In this document: positions 1 to 9,409 of the stretch, piece after piece
Layout of the letters: the number at the start of each line of letters is the position of its first letter
Numbering within the stretch: position 1 is the stretch's first letter
Assembly: GCF_043945595.1 (NCBI RefSeq)
Contig: NZ_JBIFNP010000001.1
Location: forward strand, 310,001-374,000
From: Paenibacillus_S sp043945595
GTDB lineage: Bacteria > Bacillota > Bacilli > Paenibacillales > NBRC-103111
Length of the DNA: 64,000 bases
Direction of reading: 5' to 3'
The notes under the pieces: model-generated
The model's input: only the letters and a program-made list of their open reading frames with translations
What the model was told of the DNA's origin: nothing
The model's database searches: none
Made by a program: the position numbers and the translations under genes

Positions 1-644
1 CCATCCTCACGTTCATGATGCTGTAGAGCGACAAGTGCTTGTCTGCATGTGATCCCGGCAGTACGTCTCATTATTTCAAAACCATAAACTGTATGTTGGT
101 TTATTTGATGAAACTCATCAGGGGTTAGTTTTTCCGGTTTATTAATGATCTCATCAGGGATCTTTACCTTTCCAATATCATGTAAAAATCCTGCAATGGT
201 TAACTCTAATAGTTCTTGCGCTCGTATGCCTCTCGCTCTACCAATAAGTTGGGATATAATTGCAACCCCGATACTATGCCTGTAAGTATATTCATCGTGT
301 TGCTTTAGGTGGGTAAAAATATGATGCAGATCCGGATGTTCACTCATTACTGTAACAACGGGAATAATTTTTTCGTGAACATAATTTAATGGTATATGTT
401 TTAAATAACGTACCTTATCAAACGCGACTTTAATTTCATTAATTGCAGAATTGACGAGATGAAGAATAGATGCTTGCTCTACGTCATCTTCTTTTATCGC
501 TATACCTTGGTGCAATAAATATTGAATGTCTCTACGTGTAAGTACAGATAACTTGGGTACAACCAAAACGCCGTTCCTATTGTAAAAATTTTTGTTAATT
601 CGGAAGCCAACGTACTGGTATTGACTGGAGTGACTTTCTTTCAT
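1..644 (-). CDS. HD-GYP domain protein (partial, C-terminus off window)
   Basis: The open frame starts at an ATG at 644 and runs off the left edge, giving about 214 residues. Around residue 150 is LHDIGKVKIPDEI, the HD motif with the following IGK-IP signature, then HTVYGFE near residue 185 and LQHHE near 208. These are the metal-binding and helical motifs of the HD-GYP family, which hydrolyses cyclic-di-GMP in many bacteria. The GYP part itself would lie beyond the window. The first 100 residues resemble no sensor domain I recognise. The degenerate Crp and response-regulator genes just upstream on the same strand suggest a decayed signalling cluster. Confidence 0.85.
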   Translation of the reverse strand, partial: MKESHSSQYQYVGFRINKNFYNRNGVLVVPKLSVLTRRDIQYLLHQGIAIKEDDVEQASILHLVNSAINEIKVAFDKVRYLKHIPLNYVHEKIIPVVTVMSEHPDLHHIFTHLKQHDEYTYRHSIGVAIISQLIGRARGIRAQELLELTIAGFLHDIGKVKIPDEIINKPEKLTPDEFHQINQHTVYGFEIMRRTAGITCRQALVALQHHERED

Positions 645-745
645 TCAACCACCGCTTTCTCCAGCTTACTTTTTGATATTCCCGGTTCGGTTCCCATGCT
701 TGATCGCGAGCTTCACCAGGCTTTTGACTACTCGTTCTTTTGCAT

Positions 746-1178
746 CTAAAAATGTAAGATCTTGGACTTCTTGGTTGGTTTCACGAAGTCTACCGCATAA
801 TTCTTTGATATGCTTAGGCTAATATCAAAGTTATCTTTTAATAAATTGGTAAAGTCATGAGCCGATAATGAAAGGATCTGTGTATCTTCAATAGCTTGAG
901 CAGTGGCGCGAACGCGGTTTACCTTCCAGCAATGATAGCTCTCCGAACGCTTCACCCGCAGCAAATACCGTCAAGATTTCTTCCTCGCCGCTGTTACGAT
1001 TGGATGTGTAGATTTTCACGCTGCCCGAGATCACGATATAAAAAATCAATCCCATTTCGTGCTCACGAAAGAGGATCGTCCCTGCTTTATATGTTTTCAC
1101 CTTGCTGACTCTTGAAATACTTTGCAATTGCTGATCGCTGAGGTTATTGAATAATGGTGCTTTTCCTAGTATTTCAAT
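746..1178 (-). pseudogene. Crp/Fnr-type cyclic-nucleotide-binding regulator remnant
   Basis: Two overlapping reading frames together give a cNMP-binding fold. The upstream part (FREHEMGLIFYIVISGSVKIY, then FGELSLLEGKPRS) is the beta-roll with the phosphate-binding-cassette region. It shifts frame near 910 into ATAQAIEDTQILSL and ends at 746 after about 140 residues. No helix-turn-helix follows. A good GGAGG lies at 1186-1190, but the codon at the right distance is ATT at 1178, so a normal start is missing. The frameshift, absent DNA-binding domain and start problem all indicate a pseudogene. Confidence 0.7.
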
Positions 1179-1308
1179 CTTATAACCTCCAAGAATTATG
1201 CTAGCTTCTTAATATTATTTGCATCGAAGGTCGTGTTTTCGATTAATTCATATATTTCCGTACAATATCTTCCAACACAAACCCGACCTGCAAACATTTT
1301 TGTTACTC

Positions 1309-1491
1309 TTACCAGTTTATTTGCCTTAAGTATTGTGTTTGCTCCTGTCTGACCTCCGATAATCTTTGCAGAAATACTGCCCCCGGCTTCTCGTGACCTG
1401 AGGCAGTTAAGAGTGCTGGGTAAAGCATTCTAATACTGACTTGATCGTCAACTATCATTATCTTTGCTGCTGGATTCTCCTCCTTTATCAA
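1309..1491 (-). pseudogene. Response-regulator receiver domain fragment
   Basis: The 60-residue frame begins with KIMIVDDQVSIRMLY followed by LLTASGHE, the typical beta1-alpha1 start of a CheY-like receiver with the acidic DD pair. After about 35 residues the similarity stops and the frame ends. The phospho-acceptor Asp and the rest of the domain are missing. It lies on the same strand as the Crp and HD-GYP remnants and is probably part of the same decayed cluster. Confidence 0.5.
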
Positions 1492-1850
1492 TAAAAAAAT
1501 AACCCAGAAATGGATGATGGCAAATACTCACCCAAATCGGCAACTTGGCGATCATAAAGGGATGCTCCTTCGATCCATAGCTTTGCATCCCTTTCTTTCG
1601 AAAGGTTTGTCATTATCGATTGGCTATAATCGTTACCCTTACATAGTCCATTTGAACTATATAAAGTATACGATGCCAACAATATTCTGTCGAAACCACC
1701 TTAATGATTCTGGTCTTATTTTTCGACATTTCATGACTGAAAATGAATCATTTCATCATGAATTATAAACCGTTGAGGTGCATTTTTGGAGAAATAAGCA
1801 TATGGGAAAAATCGAGTTGCGAAGAAGGAAAGTATTTATTCACATCAAAT
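1492..1850. other. Intergenic, no supported gene
   Basis: Short open frames exist on both strands, but none shows a recognisable domain, a convincing ribosome binding site or protein-like composition. I see no terminator or repeat here. Confidence 0.5.
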
Positions 1851-2269
1851 TCACCAAAGAATACCGGAATAACCGTTTGTCTTTAAGAACATCGTAAGTA
1901 AGAAGTTTAATAGTAAAATCACACCGCCAATTGTAATCGCTCCGGTCTATGGAACAAGAAGGATTCGTACTACAATCCATGATCGCGTCCATCTTTCGGG
2001 TATCCACCAGCCGTATAAGACGGTATAAATTAATGTGCTTAAAATGTAAAAGAAAACTGAAATGGCAACGATTGAAACAGCGGATTCCGAAAAAACCAAA
2101 CACATTAAGCCTAAAATATAAATAATGATTACCGCGAACGCTGCAAAGGCGAGTACCTTTGAAAGAGGTGCCGCCTCTGCTTATCTTCTGCTGCTATTTC
2201 ATCCCGAACTTCACTTTCGACTTCGTATCGAACTTCGTCTTTAATTCTTGATCTTTCGTACGAATCCAT
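1851..2269 (-). pseudogene. Small two-pass membrane protein, frameshifted and with an internal stop
   Basis: Reading from the ATG at 2269 gives a highly charged N-terminus (MDSYERSRIKDEVRYEVESE). A frameshift near 2175 leads into a hydrophobic segment (FAVIIIYILGLMCLVF) and a second one, then WWIPERWTRSW. An in-frame TAG at 1947-1949 is followed in the same frame by another membrane-like segment (GGVILLLNFLLTMF) that ends at 1851. The pieces fit one protein of about 140 residues with three or four membrane segments. I do not recognise the family. One indel and one nonsense codon make it a pseudogene. Confidence 0.5.
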
Positions 2270-2544
2270 TTTGTACCGTCTCCATTCGACCTATAGAAAG
2301 GGATTTGGCATACATAGATTTAATAACGCAAAAAGACTGTAATCCTCTAAACTAAAGGATTACGTTAATATGGAGCTGTGGCGAGATCAGTTCCTCTTTG
2401 ATGTTATTAAAGGGCGGTTTTGTTCAATTAAACTGATGCAAAGAACTATTGTCATGCATTTCATACTTCGATGCACATGGTAGTGATCCGCTTGTACAAT
2501 CAAAAGGGTACAACAACAACTACTATAGAGAGTCGGTGTAGAAT

Positions 2545-3780
2545 ATGACCAAATCGTTCTGGTTAGTGTTTTATTCAATGTTGATTTTAATGATGAGTAC
2601 TAATATTCCTTCGCCCCTTTACCAATTATATCAGATGAGATACGGCTTCTCGCCGCTCGTCCTTACGCTGATATTTGCTACCTATGCCGTGGTGCTGATT
2701 CCTTCGTTAGCGTTGTTTGGCAAGGCGTCGGATCGCTATGGGAGAAAGAAACTGATTGCGGCTGGATCCGTGACTTCGATAATGGCCTCCGTATTGTTTG
2801 CATGCTCCTCTGGGATATGGATGCTGTTCGTAGCGAGAGCTTTGCAAGGGATTGCTGTAGGTATGCTCAGTGGGGCAGGGTCTGCTGCGTTAATGGAGTT
2901 GAACCCCTATCCGAACAAGCAGTCGGCGGCGCTTGCGGCGTCAATCGCGACAGCGGGCGGAACAGCCATAGGCCCCCTTATCGGCGGTGCAGCCGCCCAA
3001 TACGCCTCCTATGCGGATGTGTCTCCGTACGTGGTACATTGGCTACTCGTCTTGCCCTGTTTACTAGGGATCATCGGACTTAGGGAAACGGTTCAAGTAC
3101 AAACGCAGAATCATTCCCAACAATCCCAAGTCTCCCGAGAGTCGCAGCGGCTTACCGGCGAAGTCAGGCGGTCATTCACATCTGCCGCATTAACTGCGAT
3201 GACCGCATGGGCTGTCACCGCATTGTTTATGTCCGTCATTCCGTCATATATCGCATCGCTGCTAGGTATTCGCAATCTGGCATTTGCAGGTGGTGTCGTC
3301 TTCCTAATGCTCGGCGCCTCTGTCCTCACACAGCTACTAAGTCGAAACGTAGGCACATCCACTTCAATGTTGGCAGGCCTGTTGACGCTTTGCCTAGGTT
3401 TGACGCTTATCGTAGTGGCGGTTCCTCTTAGCTCCGCAATGTCGTTGCTCATCGGCACTGCGACTGCCGGAATCGGACAAGGACTATCTTTCAAAGGCAG
3501 CATGCAGTTGGTCAACGCCATCGCGCCGCCTGAGCACAAAGCAAAGATCATCTCTAGCCTCTACATCTGCGTATATATCGGTGTTGGCATTCCTATTATC
3601 GGTGTTGGTTTACTATCGGCACATTATGGCCTTTTTCGTGCTATAGTAGGATTTACGCTTGCTGTTGGGATGATTTCCTTAATCTTAGCTGGGCGTTTAG
3701 CTATGAATAGGAGGGAGGAAAACGCTTATGGAGTCCAATGTAAATGTGGCAGAGATCGCCGCCATTCTCGCAGAGCCTAG
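2545..3780 (+). CDS. MFS drug-efflux type transporter
   Basis: This 411-residue protein has about twelve hydrophobic segments and the MFS loop 2-3 signature as GKASDRYGRKKL near residue 60. The family exports drugs or sugars by proton antiport at the cytoplasmic membrane, and the substrate cannot be read from sequence. The last 18 codons overlap the start of the following ArsR-type gene (3728), so the two are probably co-transcribed and the regulator may control the pump. The C-terminal tail inside the overlap is Arg/Cys-rich and unlike a normal MFS end, which suggests a former stop was lost. Confidence 0.85.
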   Translation: MTKSFWLVFYSMLILMMSTNIPSPLYQLYQMRYGFSPLVLTLIFATYAVVLIPSLALFGKASDRYGRKKLIAAGSVTSIMASVLFACSSGIWMLFVARALQGIAVGMLSGAGSAALMELNPYPNKQSAALAASIATAGGTAIGPLIGGAAAQYASYADVSPYVVHWLLVLPCLLGIIGLRETVQVQTQNHSQQSQVSRESQRLTGEVRRSFTSAALTAMTAWAVTALFMSVIPSYIASLLGIRNLAFAGGVVFLMLGASVLTQLLSRNVGTSTSMLAGLLTLCLGLTLIVVAVPLSSAMSLLIGTATAGIGQGLSFKGSMQLVNAIAPPEHKAKIISSLYICVYIGVGIPIIGVGLLSAHYGLFRAIVGFTLAVGMISLILAGRLAMNRREENAYGVQCKCGRDRRHSRRA

Positions 3781-4414
3781 TCGGGCGGCGATGTTGGTGG
3801 CCTTGCTGGACGGTCGGATGCACCCGGCATCAGAGCTGGCCTTTATGGCGCGAATCAAACCGCAAACGGCTAGCTTCCACCTCGGAAAAATGTTGACGTC
3901 TTCCGTCGTCACACTACAACGACAAGGCCGCCATCATTATTATCAAATGAATCCAGATGTTGCCGGTACATTGGAAACATTGTTATCTATATCGCCGATG
4001 ATTCCGGTTCAGTCTTTGCGGGAATCGACGCAGGCCAGAGCGGTGAAAAAAGCACGGACTTGTTATGACCATTTTGCCGGTGAGTTCGGGGTAGCACTGA
4101 CCGAGAGCTTATTGCAGAAGGGCATTATTTCGGAGGAGATAACGGACTTCCAGTTGACGGAGCAAGGGAGCGCATTCTTCACAGACTTCGGCGTTGACTT
4201 AGTGGCACTTCGGAGGAAGCGTAGAGCTTTCACGAAAAAATGCCTCGATTGGAGCGAACGCAAGCATCACCTAGCCGGATCACTGGGTTACGGGATCGTG
4301 ATCAAATTTCAAGAGCTTGGCTGGGTGGAAGCGATGCCCGGTTCTAGGGCTATTAAAGTAACGGAAGAGGGAAAGCGGGGACTTCAGGAATATTTTGAAA
4401 TGCAAATGGGTTAG
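3728..4414 (+). CDS. ArsR-family winged-helix transcriptional regulator
   Basis: The 228-residue protein opens with an ArsR-like winged helix. AEIAAILAEPSRAAMLVALLDG is followed by a recognition helix region (PQTASFHLGKML) and the wing GRHHYYQMN. The C-terminal 130 residues are an additional domain seen in longer ArsR members. No CxC metal-binding motif is visible in the winged helix, so metal sensing is not supported. A GGAGG precedes the ATG. The gene overlaps the upstream efflux gene by 53 bases, which points to a regulator and pump operon. Confidence 0.85.
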   Translation: MESNVNVAEIAAILAEPSRAAMLVALLDGRMHPASELAFMARIKPQTASFHLGKMLTSSVVTLQRQGRHHYYQMNPDVAGTLETLLSISPMIPVQSLRESTQARAVKKARTCYDHFAGEFGVALTESLLQKGIISEEITDFQLTEQGSAFFTDFGVDLVALRRKRRAFTKKCLDWSERKHHLAGSLGYGIVIKFQELGWVEAMPGSRAIKVTEEGKRGLQEYFEMQMG

Positions 4415-4810
4415 CTGAGGGAAGTTTCGAGTAGTACTGCCTAAGTGATGAACTGGAGCTTGCTGTTGTAGGCTGGCACGTTGACGATCAAGTCTCCTTC
4501 AGCTAACTCGTCGATTTATAGTCCATCCGGACTGATGTGTAACAATGATATATTTACCTACCTGGTGTTTATTCAGCTACCCCGAAAATTTCACATCATC
4601 TGTGTTGCCAGAGAGGGCATGGGTGGCTATCGGGTACCGTTCGACAAGTTCTGCTATAAACGTCTAATAGCGGTAAGAAGTTATCCCGATGGATTCGTCA
4701 ATCTCAGCAAGCAGGTTGGAGAACGGCCACACCGGAAGCGAAGAAGGTAATAGTACCTTATGCGCCATCACCCAAAGAATAAGTAAATGAGGTTTTTATT
4801 CTATACAAAG
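4415..4810. other. Intergenic, no supported gene
   Basis: An 89-codon open frame exists (4481-4750), but its composition and lack of a ribosome binding site give no support for coding. Nothing else is seen apart from the terminator that follows. Confidence 0.5.
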
Positions 4811-4860
4811 AAATAAATGACACCTAGACTACACTATGTCTAGGTGTCATTTATTTTTTT
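4811..4860. terminator. Bidirectional Rho-independent terminator
   Basis: An 18-bp perfect stem (AATAAATGACACCTAGA arm at 4811-4828, complementary arm 4838-4855) with a 9-base loop is flanked by A-rich and T-rich runs. It sits just downstream of the minus-strand benE gene and can also end plus-strand transcription. Confidence 0.9.
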
Positions 4861-4894
4861 TCATGAGATGTATCCGAGGTCTAAAGAAACGGTG

Positions 4895-6158
4895 TTAGGA
4901 AATTTTGTCCTTGCAAAGAGCTTCACTCAAGTTAGTTTCATTGTTTTGGTAACTTGATTCGGATTTATAAAAATCTTGTTTATCTAAGAATAAGGTGGCC
5001 AAGGTACCCCCAACCAGACCCCAGAATGGCGCTCCAATATGGAGAATTGAGATCCCAGAGATTGTGATTATAAAGGAAAAGAGGGCGCCTGATTTGAATG
5101 GACCAGAGAAACTCATTTTCAAAGAGTCAACTAGTACACTAATCATGGCGACGCCACCTAGTAATTGAATTAATGAGGCAGGAATGACATGTGGCATTTG
5201 CGAAGCTATTGGAGAGAATAGAGCTAATAGACAGGATAATACTCCTAATACAATAGCAGCGACATACCTATGTTCATGTTTGCCTGATTCTTTATTAACA
5301 AGTAAGCCCGTCATGGGACCTGCAATACAGGCTGGGTGGCCCCCAAAAAAAGCATTTATAATGGTACCGATTCCGCTCCAATTGGTCATGGCATTGATCG
5401 GTGGACGATAGCCATGGGGCTCTAACATAGCAATCCCTTGGGCATTTTGAATGGCAATAACCGTTAAGAGTAATGGAATGACAAGTTCCCCTACAACGGA
5501 AAAACTAAATGATGGGATGATAAAATGGGGAATGCCCATTGTTATATGGAGAGGCTGTACAGAAACGTTTGGCAAAAATTTAAGACAAAGAATTGCTGCA
5601 ATGATCGCCCCTAATATAGGCGGAAACTTTTTTGAAAATCGTAAGAAAAAAGAAAGAGCAAGAAAGACAAGTAATGGGATTCCGTTGAGTAAAGGATTTT
5701 TTACAATCGAGCCGATCATTTCAGTTCCAAAAGGGAGTAAGACGCCTGACACCATCCCCATCATAACTGGCATAGGCAAAACCTTCGTCAATTTTGTAAC
5801 AAGGCCAGATAATCCTAAAAGAAAAATAAGGATCCCGGTTATAATATAGGCACCAACCACTTGGTTGAAAGAATAATGGGTTAAGCTTGAGCCGACAAGA
5901 ATGGCTCCAGGTATTGAAAAGGCATAGCCTATGGGTTGCCCATAATATAAGGAGACGATGAGCGTTAGGAGTCCCCCCATCCCATAAATGGCGAAAATCC
6001 ATGAGCTGGTTATGCTACCAGACAAATGACCATTTGCAGCAGCTTGTAAAACAATTAATAATGGTTCCTGCTGAACCAAAAAGCCAGGCCACAAATCCAT
6101 TCGATATATTCCCAACCGATAAAAGCTTTGGAAATTGTATAATATTTTTTTTGATCAT
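4895..6158 (-). pseudogene. benE: BenE-family benzoate/proton symporter, N-terminal frameshift
   Basis: The C-terminal 395 residues form one frame with about eleven membrane segments and BenE-like stretches such as PLLIVLQAA, GGHPACIAGPMTG and GLVGGTLATLF. The natural start is the ATG at 6158, preceded by GGAGTG at 6167-6172. It encodes a normal N-terminus ending in NGFVAWLFGSAG. One extra base near 6068 breaks the frame just before PLLIVLQAA. BenE proteins import benzoate with protons. The divergent LysR gene is the likely activator. It is non-functional as sequenced unless the indel is a sequencing error. Confidence 0.8.
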
Positions 6159-6280
6159 CAAAGTCACACTCCTTCAACTTATGAATAAAACTACATCTAA
6201 GTGTATACGTAATTTAACAATACTTAAAATATCTGTTTTATCTATTTACTATATCTTTTGTGTATGATGGAGGTTTCATC
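6159..6280. promoter_or_regulatory. Divergent promoter region between benE and LysR gene
   Basis: The 122-bp AT-rich gap separates divergently oriented transporter and LysR genes, the classic arrangement for LysR control. An imperfect inverted repeat TAAGTGTAT ... AATACTTA around 6196-6225 is a candidate LysR-type site. The ribosome binding site GGAGG at 6269-6273 belongs to the LysR gene. Confidence 0.45.
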
Positions 6281-7150
6281 TTGGATATTCGACAGTTAAA
6301 ATACTTTGTCACTATAGCAGAAGAAGGTAAGATCACGACCGCTGCAAAGAAATTAAATATTGCTCAACCCCCTTTGAGCAAACAACTCAAACAAATGGAA
6401 GAAGAGCTAGGCGTCGTTTTATTTGATCGAGATAACAAAAGTCTTAATTTAACCTTGGAGGGGGAAAGATTACTTCTTCGAGCAAAAGAACTTTTAAATA
6501 AACTTGATGAAACAATGGTTGAAGTTCAAGAATTGAGGAAAGGCGCCAGTGGGATTTTATCTGTTGGATCCAATCTTTATTGTGCATCTTTAATTCTTTC
6601 TAAGGTGGTAGATATTCGTGAGAAAAATCCTGGTCTTACTTTCAAAGTATGGGAAGGTGAAACGATTCATCTCATAAAAATGTTATCTAAACGTCAGATT
6701 GAGATTGCGATAACAAATAGTGCAATAACAGAAAAAAGTATCTCTCAAATGGCATTGGAAAGTGATCCATATGTGCTTGTTTTGCCTGAAAAATGGACGT
6801 GGAGTGGATCAGAACAATGCAGGTTAGAGGAAATCATCGATTTGCCATTGATTCTTCTGCGACCAAACTATGGTTTAGGTGCGTATGGACAAATTGTCAA
6901 TGAATTTCAACGGTTAGATTTAGAACCAAATATATTGTGCGAATGTCAGGATTTAATTATGTTACTTGGTCTCGTTTCATCGGGGTTTGGTGCAACGATC
7001 TTACCGCTCTCGTTATTATCCCTCCATTCAATGGGAGGATTAAGAGTCATTCAACTAAAGGATCAGACCTTAATATCTGAACCCAAAGTAATTTGGAGGA
7101 AGAATAGTTATTTATCAAAAGCAGCAAAAGAATTTTTGAAACTTTTTTAG
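6281..7150 (+). CDS. LysR-family transcriptional regulator
   Basis: The 289-residue protein has the N-terminal LysR helix-turn-helix. LDIRQLKYFVTIAEEGKITT leads to AAKKLNIAQPPLSKQLKQ and LGVVLFDR, followed by a periplasmic-binding-like effector domain. I choose the TTG at 6281 because GGAGG lies seven bases upstream. A GTG at 6260 in the same frame has no ribosome binding site. It is divergent from benE and most likely senses an aromatic acid to control that transporter. No catabolic genes for benzoate are seen in the window. Confidence 0.9.
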   Translation: MDIRQLKYFVTIAEEGKITTAAKKLNIAQPPLSKQLKQMEEELGVVLFDRDNKSLNLTLEGERLLLRAKELLNKLDETMVEVQELRKGASGILSVGSNLYCASLILSKVVDIREKNPGLTFKVWEGETIHLIKMLSKRQIEIAITNSAITEKSISQMALESDPYVLVLPEKWTWSGSEQCRLEEIIDLPLILLRPNYGLGAYGQIVNEFQRLDLEPNILCECQDLIMLLGLVSSGFGATILPLSLLSLHSMGGLRVIQLKDQTLISEPKVIWRKNSYLSKAAKEFLKLF

Positions 7151-7324
7151 ACACCAAAATTATTTACTCAAAAGTAAGACTTCAACGTTGAAAAATGGCA
7201 AATAATGATGTTTCTTTTTGGGAAAATTTTGAGATACACGTTTACCAGAATTTGCAGTTTGGTTTATTATTACAAATAGAAACATGAGTTGGAATACAAC
7301 CCGTAATCCGATACAGGAGGAAAA

Positions 7325-7810
7325 ATGGCTGCGAACGAGTACTATAAGCCGACGGAATGGTGAATTTAAGGAGACATTCGGGAGGTTTTCGAAATCTGTT
7401 GGAATTTCCCGGACTATCAGCGATGGTAACCCGACGTGTACTTGAAGATCGACTCGGCCGACAAAGCCCCGGAGACCGGTGACGAGGTGTACGTCATTCT
7501 GTCGAAGAGCAAGCTGCCGTACAAGCTGCGCTGGCAGTCCTGCAAAACGGGCGAGCAGGTGCTCCACAGCATTTCGCTGAAGGGCACAGGCGATTTGACC
7601 GGCCACGGCATGTGGACGTTCCAACAGGACGGCGATTATGTAAACGCGCGTTTCGATTGGTACGTGACTGTCGACAAGGCCGCAGAGCCTGGAACGAGAG
7701 CTGGAGAGAAGACGCAAAGCGGGCATCTCCGATGCAGGCTGATTTGTCGGAGGAATACGGAAGGGCCCTGGCCCGGAAGGCCGGGCTTTTCGTGCATCTC
7801 AACTGCAACA
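7325..7810 (+). pseudogene. SRPBCC (polyketide cyclase-like) protein remnant
   Basis: From the ATG at 7325 the frame reads MAANEYY, then three in-frame stops (TGA and TAA near 7361-7369, TAA near 7427) within otherwise coherent protein. REVFEICWNFPDYQRW, then DVYLKIDSADKAPETGDEV and GMWTFQQDGDYVNARFDWYV follow. This is the SRPBCC helix-grip fold start and ligand-binding sheet. Near 7685 the frame shifts into NESWREDAKRASPM. With three nonsense codons and a frameshift it is clearly dead. The reading frame happens to run on into the luciferase-like gene. Confidence 0.75.
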
Positions 7811-7841
7811 AGTAACCTACATCGTTTAACCAATCTTGCAG

Positions 7842-7876
7842 AGCCGTCGGGGACGTTCCCTGACGGTTTTTCTTTC
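7842..7876 (+). terminator. Rho-independent terminator
   Basis: CCGTCGGGGA and TCCCTGACGG form a 10-bp GC-rich stem followed by TTTTTCTTT. It ends the SRPBCC relic and separates it from the luciferase-like gene. Confidence 0.8.
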
Positions 7877-7951
7877 GCAGGCGATGACGGCACGGTCAAT
7901 GGACATACTACAGTGAAGGAACCTAATGAAAAAGGAAATGAGGATATCCGA

Positions 7952-8977
7952 ATGACTGCTGATCATACAACCAAACAACTGACCGATATCCCTTTTTCGG
8001 TGCTTGACCTGTCTCCGATCGTTGCCGGCGGCAGTCCCGCCCAATCGTTCCGGAACACTCTGGATCTTGCCCGGCATGCCGAGAAGTGGGGATACCACCG
8101 GTATTGGCTTGCGGAGCACCACAATATGCCTTTTATCGCGAGCTCGGCCACTTCTGTCGTGATCTCGCACGTCGCCGCTGGAACGTCAACGATTCGAGTG
8201 GGTTCAGGCGGGATCATGCTTCCGAATCATTCGCCGCTCGTGATCGCGGAGCAATTCGGAACGCTTGAATCCCTGTATCCGGGACGCATCGATCTCGGAC
8301 TTGGACGGGCGCCGGGTACCGATCAGCGTACCGCCCGCGCGCTGCGCCGCGGCGGCCGGAATGACGCCGAGGATTTCCCGGAGCAGCTGGATGAGCTGCG
8401 AGCGTACTTCGATCCTTCGCTGGCGTCAGGACCCATGCCCGTCAAGGCGATTCCCGGCGAAGGGTTATCGATTCCTGTCTGGCTGCTCGGCTCCAGCGGG
8501 TTCAGCGCCCAATTGGCCGGTCAGCTCGGTCTTCCGTTTGCCTACGCGAGTCATTTTTCGCCTGTCAATACCGTGCCGGCGCTGGAGTTGTACCGCCGTT
8601 CCTTCAAGCCTTCGAAGGCGCTGGAAAAGCCTTACGCGATGGTCGGCGTGAATGTTGTCGCCGCCGACACGGATGAGGAGGCAAACCGGCTGGGAACGAC
8701 GCTTCAGCAGCAATTCCTGAATCTGATCCGGGGCGAAGAAATTCCGCTGCAGCCGCCGGTCAGAAGTATGGATGGTCTATGGACCGAGTACGAGCAGCGG
8801 GCGGTCCATCAGCAGCTCGGGTCTTCCATCTTCGGCAGTCCGGGAACGGTGAAAGTTAAGCTCCAATCGTTCTTGGACGACACCCAGGCGGACGAACTGA
8901 TGGTCATTGCCCAGGTGTTCGACCATAAGGCTCGCCTGCATTCGTATGAGATTGTTACGAATCTGTTCAAATCGTAA
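7952..8977 (+). CDS. Luciferase-like (LLM class) flavin-dependent monooxygenase
   Basis: The 341-residue product starts with IPFSVLDLSPIVAGGSPAQS and contains YWLAEHHNMP, GGIMLPNHSPLVIAEQF and DLGLGRAPGTD. These stretches are typical of the MsnO8/YhbW-like branch of the bacterial luciferase TIM-barrel family. Such enzymes use reduced FMN and oxygen, and the substrate is unknown. I take the ATG at 7952 (after GAGGAT) as start because the family begins there. The in-frame upstream ATG at 7436 belongs to a pseudogene. The following hairpin isolates it as a single-gene unit. Confidence 0.88.
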   Translation: MTADHTTKQLTDIPFSVLDLSPIVAGGSPAQSFRNTLDLARHAEKWGYHRYWLAEHHNMPFIASSATSVVISHVAAGTSTIRVGSGGIMLPNHSPLVIAEQFGTLESLYPGRIDLGLGRAPGTDQRTARALRRGGRNDAEDFPEQLDELRAYFDPSLASGPMPVKAIPGEGLSIPVWLLGSSGFSAQLAGQLGLPFAYASHFSPVNTVPALELYRRSFKPSKALEKPYAMVGVNVVAADTDEEANRLGTTLQQQFLNLIRGEEIPLQPPVRSMDGLWTEYEQRAVHQQLGSSIFGSPGTVKVKLQSFLDDTQADELMVIAQVFDHKARLHSYEIVTNLFKS

Positions 8978-9082
8978 CCCGCGTGCGATAAATGAATGTG
9001 CCGCGGCCGGATCAAGCTGAACCGCGAGAAATCGATTGGCTGGACCTATCCTCGGATCATCGGCAATCCTGCGCCGATCGCG

Positions 9083-9133
9083 CAAAAAAACACTCCATAC
9101 CTTACCTACCATACCGGAGTGGTTTTTTGCGCA
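9083..9133. terminator. Bidirectional terminator
   Basis: GCGCAAAAAAACACTCC and GGAGTGGTTTTTTGCGC form a long near-perfect stem with a loop of about 16 bases. It lies downstream of the luciferase-like gene. Confidence 0.85.
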
Positions 9134-9172
9134 TCTTTGCGTCAAGATCTCTTCTTCATGCGAGCGCCTATG

Positions 9173-9253
9173 TCAGGCGGAAGGCGGTCCGCCGCCGAGT
9201 AGGTCCAAGTGTGAATGGATGTGATCGATCACTTCATTGATGCTGGATACCAT
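9173..9253 (-). pseudogene. Possible AraC-type regulator N-terminal remnant
   Basis: A 26-codon frame reads SSINEVIDHIHSHLD, resembling the helix just before the helix-turn-helix pair of AraC-family proteins. It then degenerates into GGGPPSA and stops. There is no further support. The remaining DNA between 9134 and 9400 shows no other gene. Confidence 0.2.
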
Positions 9254-9409
9254 ATTCGTTGCGGCTCATGCGCGCTCATCTTCCGTACCGATTGGTCACG
9301 ACGTACCGTATCCGTATCTCCTTTTTATCGTGTTTCGCCATCTTCGCATGTTTTTCCCGTTGTTGAACAAACTAGTTGAGGTCTAATCATTCATAAGGAG
9401 AACTTGCGC

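Noticed and set aside
7436..7951. N-terminal 172-codon extension of the luciferase-like gene
   Set aside because: The extension is a dead SRPBCC gene with upstream stops and an intervening terminator. The enzyme family starts at 7952.
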